Assembly: GCA_004332335.1 (NCBI GenBank)
Contig: SISS01000038.1
Location: forward strand, 49,394 to 113,393
Origin: Methanoregulaceae archaeon UXB-2016
Lineage (GTDB): Archaea; Halobacteriota; Methanomicrobia; Methanomicrobiales; Methanospirillaceae
DNA: 64,000 bases
Direction of reading: 5' to 3'
Under the pieces are notes generated by a model, which made no database searches, was not told where the DNA came from, and saw nothing but the letters and a program-made list of their open reading frames with translations. Positions 8,701 to 16,882 of the stretch are shown piece after piece. Both the position numbers and the translations under genes were made by a program. Numbering within the stretch: position 1 is the stretch's first letter; every line of letters starts with the position of its first letter.

Positions 8701-9764
8701 ACCGAGTAGTCGGTGAAGTCGATCGTGTACGGAGAGGAGTAGCTGAAGGTCGGGGCGAGGCCGATAGCGGGCACACCCCAGTTCGTGGTCCCATCAGAGC
8801 CGACGGCCTTGAAGAGGACGGCCGGCGCATTCGGGCCCGTGAGGTTGACCCATTGGAAGGCGGTCGAGCTGCCCTTGGCGTTCGAGACCTTCTGGGTCAC
8901 GTTGTAGTCGCCCGGTAGCGTGAAGAGGAACTCGGGGTCCTTGAGTGCCGAGGTGCCGGCGCCGCCGAAGTTCCACTCGTACGACGAGATGTTCCCAGTG
9001 GCCGAGCTGGTAAAGCCGACTGCGAGGGGTGCTACACCGGAGCTTGCGTTCGCGGAGAATTTTGCATCCGGAGCATCGAGGTCTTCAAAGGTGTACTTGT
9101 GGCTCACCGTTCTGGACCCGGCGGCATTCGTGCCGGTCAGGGTAACGACGTGATCCGCATGCTCTCTGCCCGTGAAGGTGTGGGTGACCTTTGCGCCGTT
9201 CGAGGTCGAGGTGCCGTCGCCCCAGTTCCAGGTCCAGGTCGTCGGCGTCTGGCCGCCGGTCTGGGTTGCCTTGAACTCGATGGGGAAGTCCAGAGGAAGG
9301 GCGCCGTCTGCCGGTGTGAAACCGAAGGACGGGACACCCGTCGGAGCGGTCACGACGATCTGCGGCATCGTGTACGTTCCGATGGTGGTGCCAGACATAT
9401 TGGACGCCCACTGATCGGTGCCGTTGGTGACACGGAGGGTCACGTCATACGTGCCGGCCGATGCAAAGGTCACAACCGGGTTCTGGGTGGTGAATGTGCG
9501 ACCGTCCTGTGCGATGGTCCAGAGATACGACGTTATCGGCGTCGTAGTGGTCGAGTTGTTGAAGAGCTGGACTGTGAGCGGGGCTGTGCCCGACGTCACA
9601 TTTGCTGAGAAGTTCGCGACCGGCGGATAGGCGCCGCCGAATCCCTTGAACTTCGCGCCCGTGTCCGCCGCTGCGGCGGAGGAGACGAGCATGAATGCGG
9701 CAATCACGAGTGCGGCCAGTACGAAACCGTACCGCCACTCAGGACCGCGCTTCTGCGTAGTCAT
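5751..9764 (-). CDS. giant secreted PKD-repeat protein with CBM6-like module
   Basis: 1337 residues. A Sec signal peptide (hydrophobic run FVLAALVIAAFMLVSSAAA, cleavage near residue 33) is followed by about eleven PKD-type beta-sandwich domains to roughly residue 1075; copies with good WxWNFGDG-type cores include TWTWNWGDGTS, SWHWDFGNGQT, SWSWNFDDSQT and VWSWSFGDGG, each closing with a (Y/F)TVxLxATN strand. A Thr-rich linker leads into a carbohydrate-binding module of the CBM6/35 type beginning LPGIVQAEDYDV and containing AGEFLTYSVD, then a last PKD-like domain. No PGF-type anchor or transmembrane tail is seen at the C-terminus. Such proteins are extracellular, used in cell-surface layers, adhesion or sugar binding. 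AAAGGAGGT lies just upstream of the ATG. The 11-domain count is by eye. Confidence 0.9.
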   Translation of the reverse strand: MTTQKRGPEWRYGFVLAALVIAAFMLVSSAAAADTGAKFKGFGGAYPPVANFSANVTSGTAPLTVQLFNNSTTTTPITSYLWTIAQDGRTFTTQNPVVTFASAGTYDVTLRVTNGTDQWASNMSGTTIGTYTMPQIVVTAPTGVPSFGFTPADGALPLDFPIEFKATQTGGQTPTTWTWNWGDGTSTSNGAKVTHTFTGREHADHVVTLTGTNAAGSRTVSHKYTFEDLDAPDAKFSANASSGVAPLAVGFTSSATGNISSYEWNFGGAGTSALKDPEFLFTLPGDYNVTQKVSNAKGSSTAFQWVNLTGPNAPAVLFKAVGSDGTTNWGVPAIGLAPTFSYSSPYTIDFTDYSVNYSQERAPTFGAPTSWHWDFGNGQTSAVRNATVTYAAAGDYTVRLTATNSGGSNSSYVKVSLVAAGVPTAALAINNTPVANLATFPGQILTGETVNFGSISTGNPTSYTWVFSDNPSAIYSTSKNTTKAFSTPGPYLVTFTATNGAGSSTKTGIFTVTSTPSGNSPVAAFFMNNGTQNVTVSADGQTFNPVNQVKPVTLSLKNFSTNAPTSFQWFINGALVSTEPTFQTPPFSTAGVYTIIFRATNAYGTGQRSTTVTVVEPGAIPVAFFTTDPPSGTSAAPATVKFTDTSSNSPTSWSWNFDDSQTSTEQNPSHTFSAPGNYTVRLIATNSKGASVPVSQLYQVKTLEKPEAKFTANTVMSTATEIQGSIPFEVNFTSTSTMNPTAFLWQITGTGVSFTRTTNTFNYTFETPGKYSVQLIAYNAAGQDVVYKSAFVNVTTSAPVSDFTWTPTPPTKNQPVQFTDATLYGPTVWSWSFGDGGLSSAQNPSHTYMSAGAKTVTLTTWNSQGQNTISKVVVVADITRPVANFTYSPENPMVGDLVTFTDSSTNSPTAWTWVIENTQYNIQNPSVTFTTPGTKIAFLIASNAAGASEAKLVQINVAATPVTVTPTPEVPIVAGFTVDKNSGAAPLTVQFVSTSTGPYNSLDWTILVGDEIVDTMIGENPSFTFNTPNTYTVLLEASATSGEVATAEKTITVTAPTTATATPTVTTTTTETPIGGNIPYPSAHNLPGIVQAEDYDVTAGYPAYSDTTLANEGGAYRNDAVDIEVGGSGYNVGWIRAGEFLTYSVDTATAGTFNVNFRVANPGTAKTVFFYVNGAERTLTIPSTGSFGNWQMATLTGISLNAGRNQVRINTGTSASFNFDYMDFQRSTSPTVTTTPTVTTPTTTITQSGSATFTAAPNPVKKSTAIKFTVTPRTGKTIKSVWWTFDKVGHYNTWNSRNTNPTFYYPAVGTFTPIVIITYTDNTIETVEKTGFVRVIA

Positions 9765-9773
9765 GGATACAAT

Positions 9774-9844
9774 AACCTCCTTTGGTTCATGCTAGAAGAT
9801 ACTCACTCCATACAGTAAAAACGTTTCTATTCGCGGATTTAAAG
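9774..9844 (-). promoter_or_regulatory. promoter and strong ribosome binding site of the PKD gene
   Basis: On the minus strand a near-perfect AAAGGAGGT (9774-9782) precedes the ATG at 9764. Upstream, in a locally AT-rich stretch, CTTTAAAT (9844-9837) is a fair TATA box about 75 bases from the start, implying a leader of about 45-50 bases. The remaining 9845-10215 shows no gene; it holds a TATATATAG run at 10139-10147 with no open frame beside it. Confidence 0.5.
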
Positions 9845-10215
9845 AAAAAAATCAGAGATCGAGATAGAGAAAAGATAAATATGAGATGCCAAAACTGAGA
9901 GAGCCGCCGATTTTCTGCGTAACCCTTCCCTTCGCGGCCGATCGCAGGTCCGAACAGAAGGCCTCGAGCAGGGCCCTATCGAGAATCGATGGCACCGGCT
10001 CAGAACCTGATTGATCTCTGAATGGTACGCCTTCGAAGCATTTAAGTCAGCATGATCCGCTTCCGGGGCCGACGAGAAAATGGGTGCGGCCGGGTCACCT
10101 CCACCGGGAGCGAGGAGGAGCGGAGCTCCCTGAACAGTATATATAGCGGGGCGCGGGCCCGGCTCCAACCCGGCCGGGGCAGGTCCGCGGAACGCGGGGG
10201 GGGGCCCGCCCGGGC

Positions 10216-11481
10216 TCAGAGCCGCTCGAAGAGCCGGACCACGTCCGCGAAGTCCGCCCGGCCGTTGGCGTTGAAGTCGAACGCGCCGATCGGCTCGTGC
10301 ACGGCCCACCAGGCGAGCTCGTTGAAGAGGAGGACCACGTCCGCGAAGTCCGCCCGCCCGTTGCCGTTCACATCCTCGTACCGCCCGTCGCCGTCGGGGT
10401 CGGTCGGCGCGCGCGCCTGGCCCGGGAACGGGACCACGCCCGGAGTCGGAGTCGGCGTCGGGGTGGGCGGGGCGAACGAGGCCTCGAGGACCTCCCACTG
10501 CGAGGGATAGATCGCATAGTCGTGGGTGTAGACCGCGTCGTAGTCGATGTCCATCGCCATCCGGAAGGTGCCGCTTGGCCGCAGGCCGTTCGCCGTCCCC
10601 ATCGAGTTGAGCATGATCCAGTACGGGTGCTCGGGGTCGGTCGTGTCGTACCCGACGCAGAGGACCGCGTGGGCCGCGCCGGTCGCGGGGTCCCACTGAG
10701 CGCCGTCGTACGGCGACGGGTCCCAGACGGCCGACTCGCCGCCGGAGTACCAGGACGAGAGGAAGTCCGAGACCGCGCCCTGGTTCGGGTAGGTGAGCCC
10801 GACGAAGACCGGGCGGAACTGGTTGAGCTGGGCCTTGATGTTCGCGATCGCCTGCACCTGCCCCACGCCCCGCGTCTGGACCCGCTGCTCCTCGACATCC
10901 GTAAGAGTATAGTTCGGCGTCTCCGCGATCAGGGAGGCCGGCACGAGCGCCCGCTCCTCGATCACGGACCGGTAATTTCCATCGGCGTACGAGGCGTTCG
11001 TGTTCGACCACGGCACGGCCGTCCGCTCCCCCTCGTAGAACCGGGCGAAGTCCGAGAGGGTTCCCCCGTTCCCGGCCCAGTCCGGGCCGGCACCGCCGTT
11101 GTAGTTCGAGTCGAACCACTGGACCGAGAGGCGGTCCTGGACCCCCACGGCGAAGAGGTGCGAGAGCTCGAGGCAGCCCGTCCCGGCCCAGACCCAGCAG
11201 GTCCCGGCCGCGCCCTGGTTCCGCTCGGCCGGCACGTACGGAACGAACGGCAGGAGCGACGTCGCGGCCGGTTCGGCAGAGCGGGCGCGGCTCAACGCCT
11301 GCCCGGGGGCCGGAGACGCCTGCTCGTAGTCGCCGACCCACCTCTCGAGCGCGGCCTCGTCGGGATGGAGGAACGGCGCGACAGCCGAAGCCTCGGAGGC
11401 GGCGGCCGCGAACGGTGCGAAGAGCAGAGCGGTTAGGAGGAGCACGCCGGCGAGGCGTGCCATGACAGGAACAGGTCTCAT
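10216..11481 (-). CDS. secreted C1 (papain-like) cysteine protease with dockerin-like tail
   Basis: About 421 residues from the ATG at 11481 (GTGATC two bases upstream; an ATG at 11463 is the alternative). Signal peptide MARLAGVLLLTALLFAPFAAA. The protease domain has the nucleophile in QGAAGTCWVWAG, the His in AAHAVLCVGYD and the Asn in WIMLNSMG, in the papain order Cys-His-Asn. A TPTPTPTP linker leads to a C-terminal pair of calcium-loop repeats, DPDGDGRYEDVNGNGRADF and DFNANGRADFADVVRLF, matching type I dockerins. Two other secreted enzymes in this window end in nearly the same domain. A chagasin-type inhibitor of this protease class lies at 24.4 kb. The longer frame to 11574 lacks a sensible signal peptide and is not used. 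Confidence 0.88.
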   Translation of the reverse strand: MRPVPVMARLAGVLLLTALLFAPFAAAASEASAVAPFLHPDEAALERWVGDYEQASPAPGQALSRARSAEPAATSLLPFVPYVPAERNQGAAGTCWVWAGTGCLELSHLFAVGVQDRLSVQWFDSNYNGGAGPDWAGNGGTLSDFARFYEGERTAVPWSNTNASYADGNYRSVIEERALVPASLIAETPNYTLTDVEEQRVQTRGVGQVQAIANIKAQLNQFRPVFVGLTYPNQGAVSDFLSSWYSGGESAVWDPSPYDGAQWDPATGAAHAVLCVGYDTTDPEHPYWIMLNSMGTANGLRPSGTFRMAMDIDYDAVYTHDYAIYPSQWEVLEASFAPPTPTPTPTPGVVPFPGQARAPTDPDGDGRYEDVNGNGRADFADVVLLFNELAWWAVHEPIGAFDFNANGRADFADVVRLFERL

Positions 11482-11614
11482 GGGATCACGTCGCAACAGG
11501 CCGGAAGGGGCCGGCCTGAGGACCCCTCGCGGGGGCACGTATCCGTTTTGGACCCGAAGGGGTATCAAGGACACGGTAGGGGCGAACGCTGTTCGCCGCC
11601 GAGCGCGAACGGCG

Positions 11615-12691
11615 TCAGGCGCCGGTCTCGATCAGGTCGATCTCGACGGGCCGGCGTTCGCGCTCAGCGGCCTCGCGAAGTTCGGCCACACGCGGCACGT
11701 TCCGGAGCCCGGCCAGGAGCACGACCACCCCGACCCGGTGCGAGTCGACGGGGTAATCGCCCGAGCGGAGCTCGAACCCGGCGATCGTCCGGTCCAGCCA
11801 GCGCTGCACGGTCGAGAAGCCCTTCATCGAGAGTTCGCGCGACGGCCCGGCCACGAGCAGCAGCGCCTTCTCGGCCGCCGTCAGGTCGAAGGGGACCGAG
11901 GCCTCCTCGTAGCAGGCCTTCTTGGCGAGCTCGACGATCCGCGCCGCACCGTCGAACGGGTCCGGCCGCGAGAGGAACGGGATCGGCCGACCGAGCAGCC
12001 GCACGAGCCAGTGCTCGCGGATCGGCTCGAACGCGTACCCGACCGCAGCAAAGCCCTGGCCCACGAGCGTCCCGAGCACATCTCCCGCGTCGACCACGAT
12101 CTGCCCGACCTCGCCGCCGAACTCCCCCGCCCGGAGCAGCAGCCCGATCCGCCGGGCGGCCTCCTCGTTCAGGGCCGCGTAGAGCGTGGGCGAGGGGTCC
12201 CTCGCCCCCTCGGGCCGGCGCGCAGCAAAGGTCTCGTTGTCGAAGAGAAGGACCGCGTCGGCCCGAGGCAGGAGCGCATCCAGCGCCTCCGCGGCCCCGG
12301 CCGCGATCCGCTGCCCCTCGGAGCGCTGCGGAAGAGTCACGAGCACGAGCACGGGCTCGGCGAACGCGCTCCGGAGCGTCTCCACGAACGAGGGAGCGAG
12401 GGCCGCAGTCTCGCCCCCGGCGCCCACGCAGAGCAGGAGCGCGTCGACCCCCGAGGTGTCCTGCCTCTTCAGGTGAAAGAGCACCTGCTCGAGGTCGATC
12501 GCCTCCGGGCCGACGGGCGGGTAGTAGAGCCGGTGCTCCTCCGGCACGGCCGAGAGCAGCCGGAGGGCCGGCGCGTCCGTATCGATCGCGGCCGCATCCA
12601 CGCAGGTCACCCGCCCCTCCCGGTCCAGGCGGTAGAGCGTGTCCGCGAGCCGGCCGCCGGCGCCCCCGATCCCGATCGCAAGGATTCGCAT
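11615..12691 (-). CDS. divergent FtsZ/tubulin superfamily protein
   Basis: 358 residues. The N-terminus MRILAIGIGGAGGRLAD is the nucleotide-binding first loop of the FtsZ/CetZ/tubulin fold, and ALNEEAARRIGLLL resembles the long central helix 7. However the T4 signature GGGTG(T/S)G, which holds the GTP phosphates in true FtsZ and CetZ, is replaced here by CVGAGGETAAL, so nucleotide hydrolysis may be altered. Length fits CetZ-like proteins without the FtsZ C-terminal peptide. Canonical ftsZ is not in this window. It may act in cell shape or membrane remodelling; this is inference from the superfamily. It lies alone, just downstream of the frh operon on the same strand, with a T-rich terminator in between. 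Confidence 0.72.
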   Translation of the reverse strand: MRILAIGIGGAGGRLADTLYRLDREGRVTCVDAAAIDTDAPALRLLSAVPEEHRLYYPPVGPEAIDLEQVLFHLKRQDTSGVDALLLCVGAGGETAALAPSFVETLRSAFAEPVLVLVTLPQRSEGQRIAAGAAEALDALLPRADAVLLFDNETFAARRPEGARDPSPTLYAALNEEAARRIGLLLRAGEFGGEVGQIVVDAGDVLGTLVGQGFAAVGYAFEPIREHWLVRLLGRPIPFLSRPDPFDGAARIVELAKKACYEEASVPFDLTAAEKALLLVAGPSRELSMKGFSTVQRWLDRTIAGFELRSGDYPVDSHRVGVVVLLAGLRNVPRVAELREAAERERRPVEIDLIETGA

Positions 12692-12995
12692 GGTCTCTCT
12701 CCAGTGTTATCACCGGAAGAGGATATGTGCATCGACCCGCACTCGGCGGAACCCCCCGTGGGCGAAGTGCCGGCAGGCGTACCACGGTCGACCCCTCCCG
12801 TGCCCACGGCGATCGCGGAGCCGGCGTCTGCAGAACGACTGGCGTCTCCGGGGATCCCGTCGCCCCCCCTCGAACCGCAGGGCCGGAGCCCTCCGTAAGA
12901 CAGAGATATCCGATCGGCGAGTCGTCGTCCCACCAGCACGGCGGCGGCCACAATCCGAATGTTCACGACGGGCCGCTGCCCGCCCTGGAGCGCCT

Positions 12996-13009
12996 GAAAG
13001 AAAAGAGGA
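12996..13009 (-). terminator. T-rich terminator at the end of the frh operon
   Basis: Directly after the frhB stop the minus strand reads TCCTCTTTTCTTTC, an archaeal-style T-rich release site. The rest of 12692-12995, up to the FtsZ-like gene start, shows no gene and presumably holds that gene's promoter; no clear TATA box was found. Confidence 0.45.
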
Positions 13010-13888
13010 TTAGATGTAGGGGTTCCGAAGCCCCTTGCCGATCCCGAACTTCGCGCGCTCCTCGAGCGACTTGCGATTCTTCGTGATCTTCTCGGTCGCG
13101 AGCTTCGTAACCAGGTCGAGGCCGGGCTTGACCTCCTCGATCGGCTTGGTCTCGAAGCATCCGGCGGCCATCGCCTTGGCCCAGACGTCGTTGCCCTTCT
13201 TCGAGCGGACAAAGACCGTCGACCAGCCGTCGGGGGTGCCGACCGAGCCGGTCGAGACGTCCGCGAGGTTCGAGACATAGTCAAGGCAGACGTGGCAGCC
13301 GGGCTGCTCGTACTTGTGCGTGATCTTCAGCGGGAGCTGGACGACTGCGCCGCGCTCCGTGTAGATCCAGAACTTGCCCTTGCCGATGTCCATCTTCACG
13401 ACGTTCTCGAGCTTCGTGTTCCCGTGGTCCTCCACGAGCTGGATGATCGACTGGTACGGGAAGTTCTCCATGCAGAAGATACCGACCGCGAGTGCGATCT
13501 TGTCGGGGACGTCGCGCAGGCCGATCGGGTAGAGCTGGCCCTTGCGCAGGCCCTGCATCTGGCAGGGCGTGCCGACGATACCGACCTTGTCGAGACCGTA
13601 GCTCCGCGTCGCCTCCTTGATCAGGGCGAGGTTCGGCGAGAGGCTGTACCGGGTGCCGCGGGCGAAGTAGAGCTCCTCGGGGCTCGTCGCCACGAACGGC
13701 ATCGGCTTCCACGGCTCGGACGGGTCCACCATCGAGACGATTGCGCCGTCGATGATCCCCTGTTCGAGGGCGAAGGCGAGCAGGCCCGTTGCGATCCCGC
13801 CGTCCTGTGATCCCGCAAGGATGCCCCGGTTGGTGCTGCGCGCGGCGACACAGGATGTGTAGTTTCCTAGGAAATTGTCCTGAACCAT
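13010..13888 (-). CDS. frhB: coenzyme F420-reducing hydrogenase, beta subunit
   Basis: 292 residues from the ATG at 13888, with GAGGTGAAG just upstream; the GTG at 13897 lies inside that ribosome binding site. FrhB is the FAD- and [4Fe-4S]-containing subunit that hands electrons from the hydrogenase to F420. It shows the family pattern: YTSCVAARSTN at the start, QDGGIATGLLAFALEQGII, VGIVGTPCQMQGLRKGQ, GIFCMENFPYQS, KGKFWIYTERG and HVCLDYVSNLADVSTG, with conserved Cys residues for the cluster. It is the last gene of frhA-D-G-B, ten bases after frhG. Confidence 0.96.
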   Translation of the reverse strand: MVQDNFLGNYTSCVAARSTNRGILAGSQDGGIATGLLAFALEQGIIDGAIVSMVDPSEPWKPMPFVATSPEELYFARGTRYSLSPNLALIKEATRSYGLDKVGIVGTPCQMQGLRKGQLYPIGLRDVPDKIALAVGIFCMENFPYQSIIQLVEDHGNTKLENVVKMDIGKGKFWIYTERGAVVQLPLKITHKYEQPGCHVCLDYVSNLADVSTGSVGTPDGWSTVFVRSKKGNDVWAKAMAAGCFETKPIEEVKPGLDLVTKLATEKITKNRKSLEERAKFGIGKGLRNPYI

Positions 13889-13898
13889 TCTCTTCACC

Positions 13899-14927
13899 TC
13901 AGGGTGCCATCGCAGCGTCGATCGTCTCCATGATCGACTCGTACTGGTTGGTCACATCGAACGAGTACCAGCTGCGCGGGCACTGGTTGAAGCAGGCGCC
14001 GCACTTGATGCAGAGTTCGCGGTCGATGTTGGGCTTGCCGAGCTCCATCGTGATCGCACGGACGGGGCAGGACGCGGCGCAGGCGCCGCAGGCCATGCAG
14101 AGGCCCTGGTTGATCACGCCGACGATCAGGTCGCAGCCGCAGGCGTGGCCGCAGCCGGTTGGGGCTGGGTCGCACTTGGCGGCGGCCATCAGGGGCTTCA
14201 GGTAGGCCCCGGCCAGCGCCTTCTGGTCGTCGTTCCCCTTGAGCAGGAGATACGCACAGACGCAGACGTTCCTGATCATCTGGGGTGTCGGCGCACATCC
14301 GGGGATGAAGACATCGACATCGATCAGGTCGCCGATCGCGACAAAGCTCTCGTGCTGGGGCTGGTTCTGCTGTCCGCCGCGGGCAAAGCGTGTAATGTTG
14401 CCCGTGCAGGCGCAGGCGCCGAGCGCCACAACGATCTTCGATCTCTCTCTCGTCTCGCGGATCTCCTCGACGGAGAGGTGGTCGTTGATACAGACCGACC
14501 CCTCGACGAGCGCAACATCCATCTCGGGGATGTGGCGGACGTCGGCGAGGGTCAGGTCATAGACCCAGTCCACGTACCGGTCGAGCAGGGTTAAGAGCCC
14601 CGCGTAGTTATCAGCTATTGCAACCTCACAGCCCGTGCATCCACTCATGTGCACGTGGCCGGCGGTAATTTTGTCAGACACAGGTTTTACCTCCTTTATA
14701 TCTGGGTGTGCCGTTTTCAGTACCTTCTCATCCGGGGGGATGGCAGGCTTCTGCTCCTCCACCACCGGTGCACGTTCAGCCGGTCTGGCTTCCGTCGGCG
14801 GGGGCGCCGGTTTCACCGGTGCCGCCGGCATCACCGGCTCGTCTGGTTTCGGGGCAGTCGTCTCGCGTGTCTCCACCGTGACGTCCTTCTTCGTGAAGAT
14901 GGTCAGAATCCTGGAGAGCAGTCCCAT
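13899..14927 (-). CDS. frhG: coenzyme F420-reducing hydrogenase, gamma subunit, with N-terminal extension
   Basis: 342 residues. The small, iron-sulfur subunit of the F420-reducing [NiFe] hydrogenase. The normal protein begins near residue 88 (GHVHMSGCTGCEVAIADNY, proximal cluster Cys), continues with LGACACTGNI and PGCAPTP, and ends with a two-cluster ferredoxin domain, CMACGACAASCPV and CIKCGACFNQCP. Before it lie about 85 extra residues: an amphipathic helix MGLLSRILTIFTKK, then a Pro/Ala/Glu-rich linker. AGGAG seven bases before the ATG supports this early start. The first ~150 bases overlap the 3' part of the frhD frame. The helix could hold the complex near the membrane; this is a guess. 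Confidence 0.94.
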   Translation of the reverse strand: MGLLSRILTIFTKKDVTVETRETTAPKPDEPVMPAAPVKPAPPPTEARPAERAPVVEEQKPAIPPDEKVLKTAHPDIKEVKPVSDKITAGHVHMSGCTGCEVAIADNYAGLLTLLDRYVDWVYDLTLADVRHIPEMDVALVEGSVCINDHLSVEEIRETRERSKIVVALGACACTGNITRFARGGQQNQPQHESFVAIGDLIDVDVFIPGCAPTPQMIRNVCVCAYLLLKGNDDQKALAGAYLKPLMAAAKCDPAPTGCGHACGCDLIVGVINQGLCMACGACAASCPVRAITMELGKPNIDRELCIKCGACFNQCPRSWYSFDVTNQYESIMETIDAAMAP

Positions 14928-15387
14928 TCTCGACTCCTATCTCCTTGAGGATGTACGACACCGTCTTCGGTATCGCAGCTTGAACCTCTTCAGTGAGCCC
15001 CATTTCAAATTCAGGCGCGCTGACACGTTTCGGCTGGCACCCGATGATCGTGATCTCGATCCGATCCTTGAGGCGCTGCAACGGCTCGGCGAGGTCCCAC
15101 GAGTGGGCGTCGCGATAGGCGCCCGGAGGCAGGTCCTCCACACGGAGCCGCGCGAGCGTCCCGGGTTCGGCCCCGAAGTCCGCGCAGTCGACGATGATCA
15201 GCCGCTTCGTAACCTCGGGATCGAGCAGAGTAAAGACGAAGTGGGGGCCGCCGAGCCCGACGTCGATCACCTTGACGTCGTCGGGCAGGTCGACCTGTTG
15301 CAACGCCTCCACCACGGCCGGGCCATAGCCATCGTCCGCGAAGAGACAGTTGCCGCACCCCGCTATCACGATCCTTGGGAACAGCAT
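14776..15387 (-). CDS. frhD: F420 hydrogenase maturation protease, with overlapping C-terminal tail
   Basis: 203 residues as an open frame. FrhD is the endopeptidase that trims the C-terminus of FrhA after nickel insertion. The first ~153 residues are the normal protein: VIAGCGNCLFADDGYGP, DVGLGGPHFVFTLLD, LIIVDCADFGAEPG and IIGCQPKRVSAPE, with the Glu/Asp and Asp that bind nickel in this family. After LKEIGVEN the frame runs on for 50 residues (ALQDSDHLHEEGRHGGDTR...) inside frhG. That tail has no family resemblance and may simply be the lost stop codon plus the shadow of frhG. The 152-base overlap is unusually long. Confidence 0.92.
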   Translation of the reverse strand: MLFPRIVIAGCGNCLFADDGYGPAVVEALQQVDLPDDVKVIDVGLGGPHFVFTLLDPEVTKRLIIVDCADFGAEPGTLARLRVEDLPPGAYRDAHSWDLAEPLQRLKDRIEITIIGCQPKRVSAPEFEMGLTEEVQAAIPKTVSYILKEIGVENGTALQDSDHLHEEGRHGGDTRDDCPETRRAGDAGGTGETGAPADGSQTG

Positions 15388-15397
15388 GCCAGAACGC

Positions 15398-16765
15398 TCA
15401 CTGAATCAGCTTTTCTGCCACGAGCTGGTTCTTCTCGTCGACCACAATCATGTGGGTCGCACAGGAGACACAGGGGTCGTAGCCACGCATCACGACCTCG
15501 GCCAGCTGCCACGGTGCACCGGTGAGGGCGCGGCTGCAGGTCGGGAAGTTCCACGTCGTCGGGACGAGCATCGAGAAGTACTGGACGCGGCCGTCCTTGA
15601 CCCGGGCAAGGTGGACGTCCGAGCCGCGCGGGGCCTCGTTCGCCGCCCAGCCGAGCGAGCCGTCGCCCTGCGGGATCTCGTCCGCGAGCACGGAGGCCGA
15701 GGTGTTGAGTGCATCGAGACACTCGATGATCTTGTAGAAGCTGTCCGTATACTCCATCTGCCGGGCGATCTGCTGGCCGATGGTACCCTTCTCGTCGTAG
15801 CCGCGGAACTGAGCGAGGCGAGCGCGGGGCCCGACCTCGACCGGCTGACCGTCGTAGAGCGGGACGCCCGAGCAGGCCTCCATCTGGGGCCAGGCCTTCG
15901 CGCCCTTCGGGGTCGTGCCGCCGATCGGGTAGTTGGGATAGTCGTCCGTGATCTCCATCTCGCCCATGTACCAGTCCCAGGGACGGGTCTCGTTAAAGCG
16001 AGCCGGGTCCCAGCGGGGGTTCTCGTCCAGGCTCGACGTGCCGTAGACGGGGTCCGTCGCCATGTAGCCCTGGTTGTGGTACCCGAGCGTCGCGGGGATC
16101 TCGACCTGCATGCCGCCGACCTCGGACCAGTCGCGCTTCTGGTAGTTCCGGAAGACCGCGATCATGAACTCCATCTGGTCGCGGGCGAGCGCGAGGCCCT
16201 CTTTCGCCAGGTCGAACATCTTCGACTTCGCGCGGGGCGAGACGTTCGTATACAGCCCTCCGATCCGGGGGTTCGACGGGTGGATGCACTCGCCGCCCGA
16301 GATCTCGCCGATGGTCTGGGCGATCTCACGGATCCGCTGGATGCGCTTGGCGACCGAGCGGACAGGCTCCTCGGGCGTGAAGGGGTTGATCTTCACATCG
16401 GTCCCGGGGATGTACATGTCCGGGAGCGAGAGGATGTTGTGCAGGGCAATCGAGTGGGCGCGGTTCGCACACTGCAGGACAATGCGGAGCAGGTAGGCGT
16501 CGTCCGGGATGTAGACGCCCATCGAGGCTTCCATCGCTTCCACAGCCGCAAGGGTGTGGGCGATCGGACAGATACCGCAGACACGGGACGCGATCTTCGG
16601 TACCTGCTCGTAGGTCTTGCCGACCGCGAGCCGCTCGATACCTCTGACCGGCGTGATGGAGAGCCAGTCACCGCGCTCGATGATCCCCTGATCATCGACC
16701 TTTAAGACGAGCTTCGAATGTCCCTCATGTCTCGTGGTGGGGGATATCTCAATAACTTTCGACAA
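15398..16765 (-). CDS. frhA: coenzyme F420-reducing hydrogenase, alpha (NiFe) subunit
   Basis: 455 residues from a TTG start at 16765, chosen because AGAGGAGA lies six bases upstream and the next residues, SKVIEISPTTRHEGH, are the normal FrhA N-terminus; the frame upstream to 16852 looks non-coding. FrhA holds the NiFe site. The N-terminal nickel motif is RVCGICPIAHT (Cys63, Cys66) and the C-terminal one DPCVSCATH (Cys432, Cys435), followed by about 17 residues that FrhD would remove. Oxidises H2 to reduce F420, which feeds the CO2-to-methane pathway. First gene of the frhADGB operon. Confidence 0.97.
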   Translation of the reverse strand: MSKVIEISPTTRHEGHSKLVLKVDDQGIIERGDWLSITPVRGIERLAVGKTYEQVPKIASRVCGICPIAHTLAAVEAMEASMGVYIPDDAYLLRIVLQCANRAHSIALHNILSLPDMYIPGTDVKINPFTPEEPVRSVAKRIQRIREIAQTIGEISGGECIHPSNPRIGGLYTNVSPRAKSKMFDLAKEGLALARDQMEFMIAVFRNYQKRDWSEVGGMQVEIPATLGYHNQGYMATDPVYGTSSLDENPRWDPARFNETRPWDWYMGEMEITDDYPNYPIGGTTPKGAKAWPQMEACSGVPLYDGQPVEVGPRARLAQFRGYDEKGTIGQQIARQMEYTDSFYKIIECLDALNTSASVLADEIPQGDGSLGWAANEAPRGSDVHLARVKDGRVQYFSMLVPTTWNFPTCSRALTGAPWQLAEVVMRGYDPCVSCATHMIVVDEKNQLVAEKLIQ

Positions 16766-16882
16766 TTGAATCTCCTCTTGGGAATTCGGTGTTCGACAGC
16801 CAGTACAGGGTCTTGATGACGGACCGACCCCCAGGGCCGGCCGGACGTACACGGTACGTATATTCTAACCTGCAACCGCACC

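Noticed and set aside
10139..10147. TATATATAG as a promoter
   Set aside because: No gene starts at a sensible distance on either strand; it lies downstream of the C1 protease stop.
10297..11436. 379-codon frame antisense to the C1 protease
   Set aside because: Shadow frame; the protease catalytic residues and signal peptide decide for the minus strand.
12960..13010. Possible small RNA between the FtsZ-like gene and frhB
   Set aside because: The only signal is a T-rich tract that is explained as the frh terminator.
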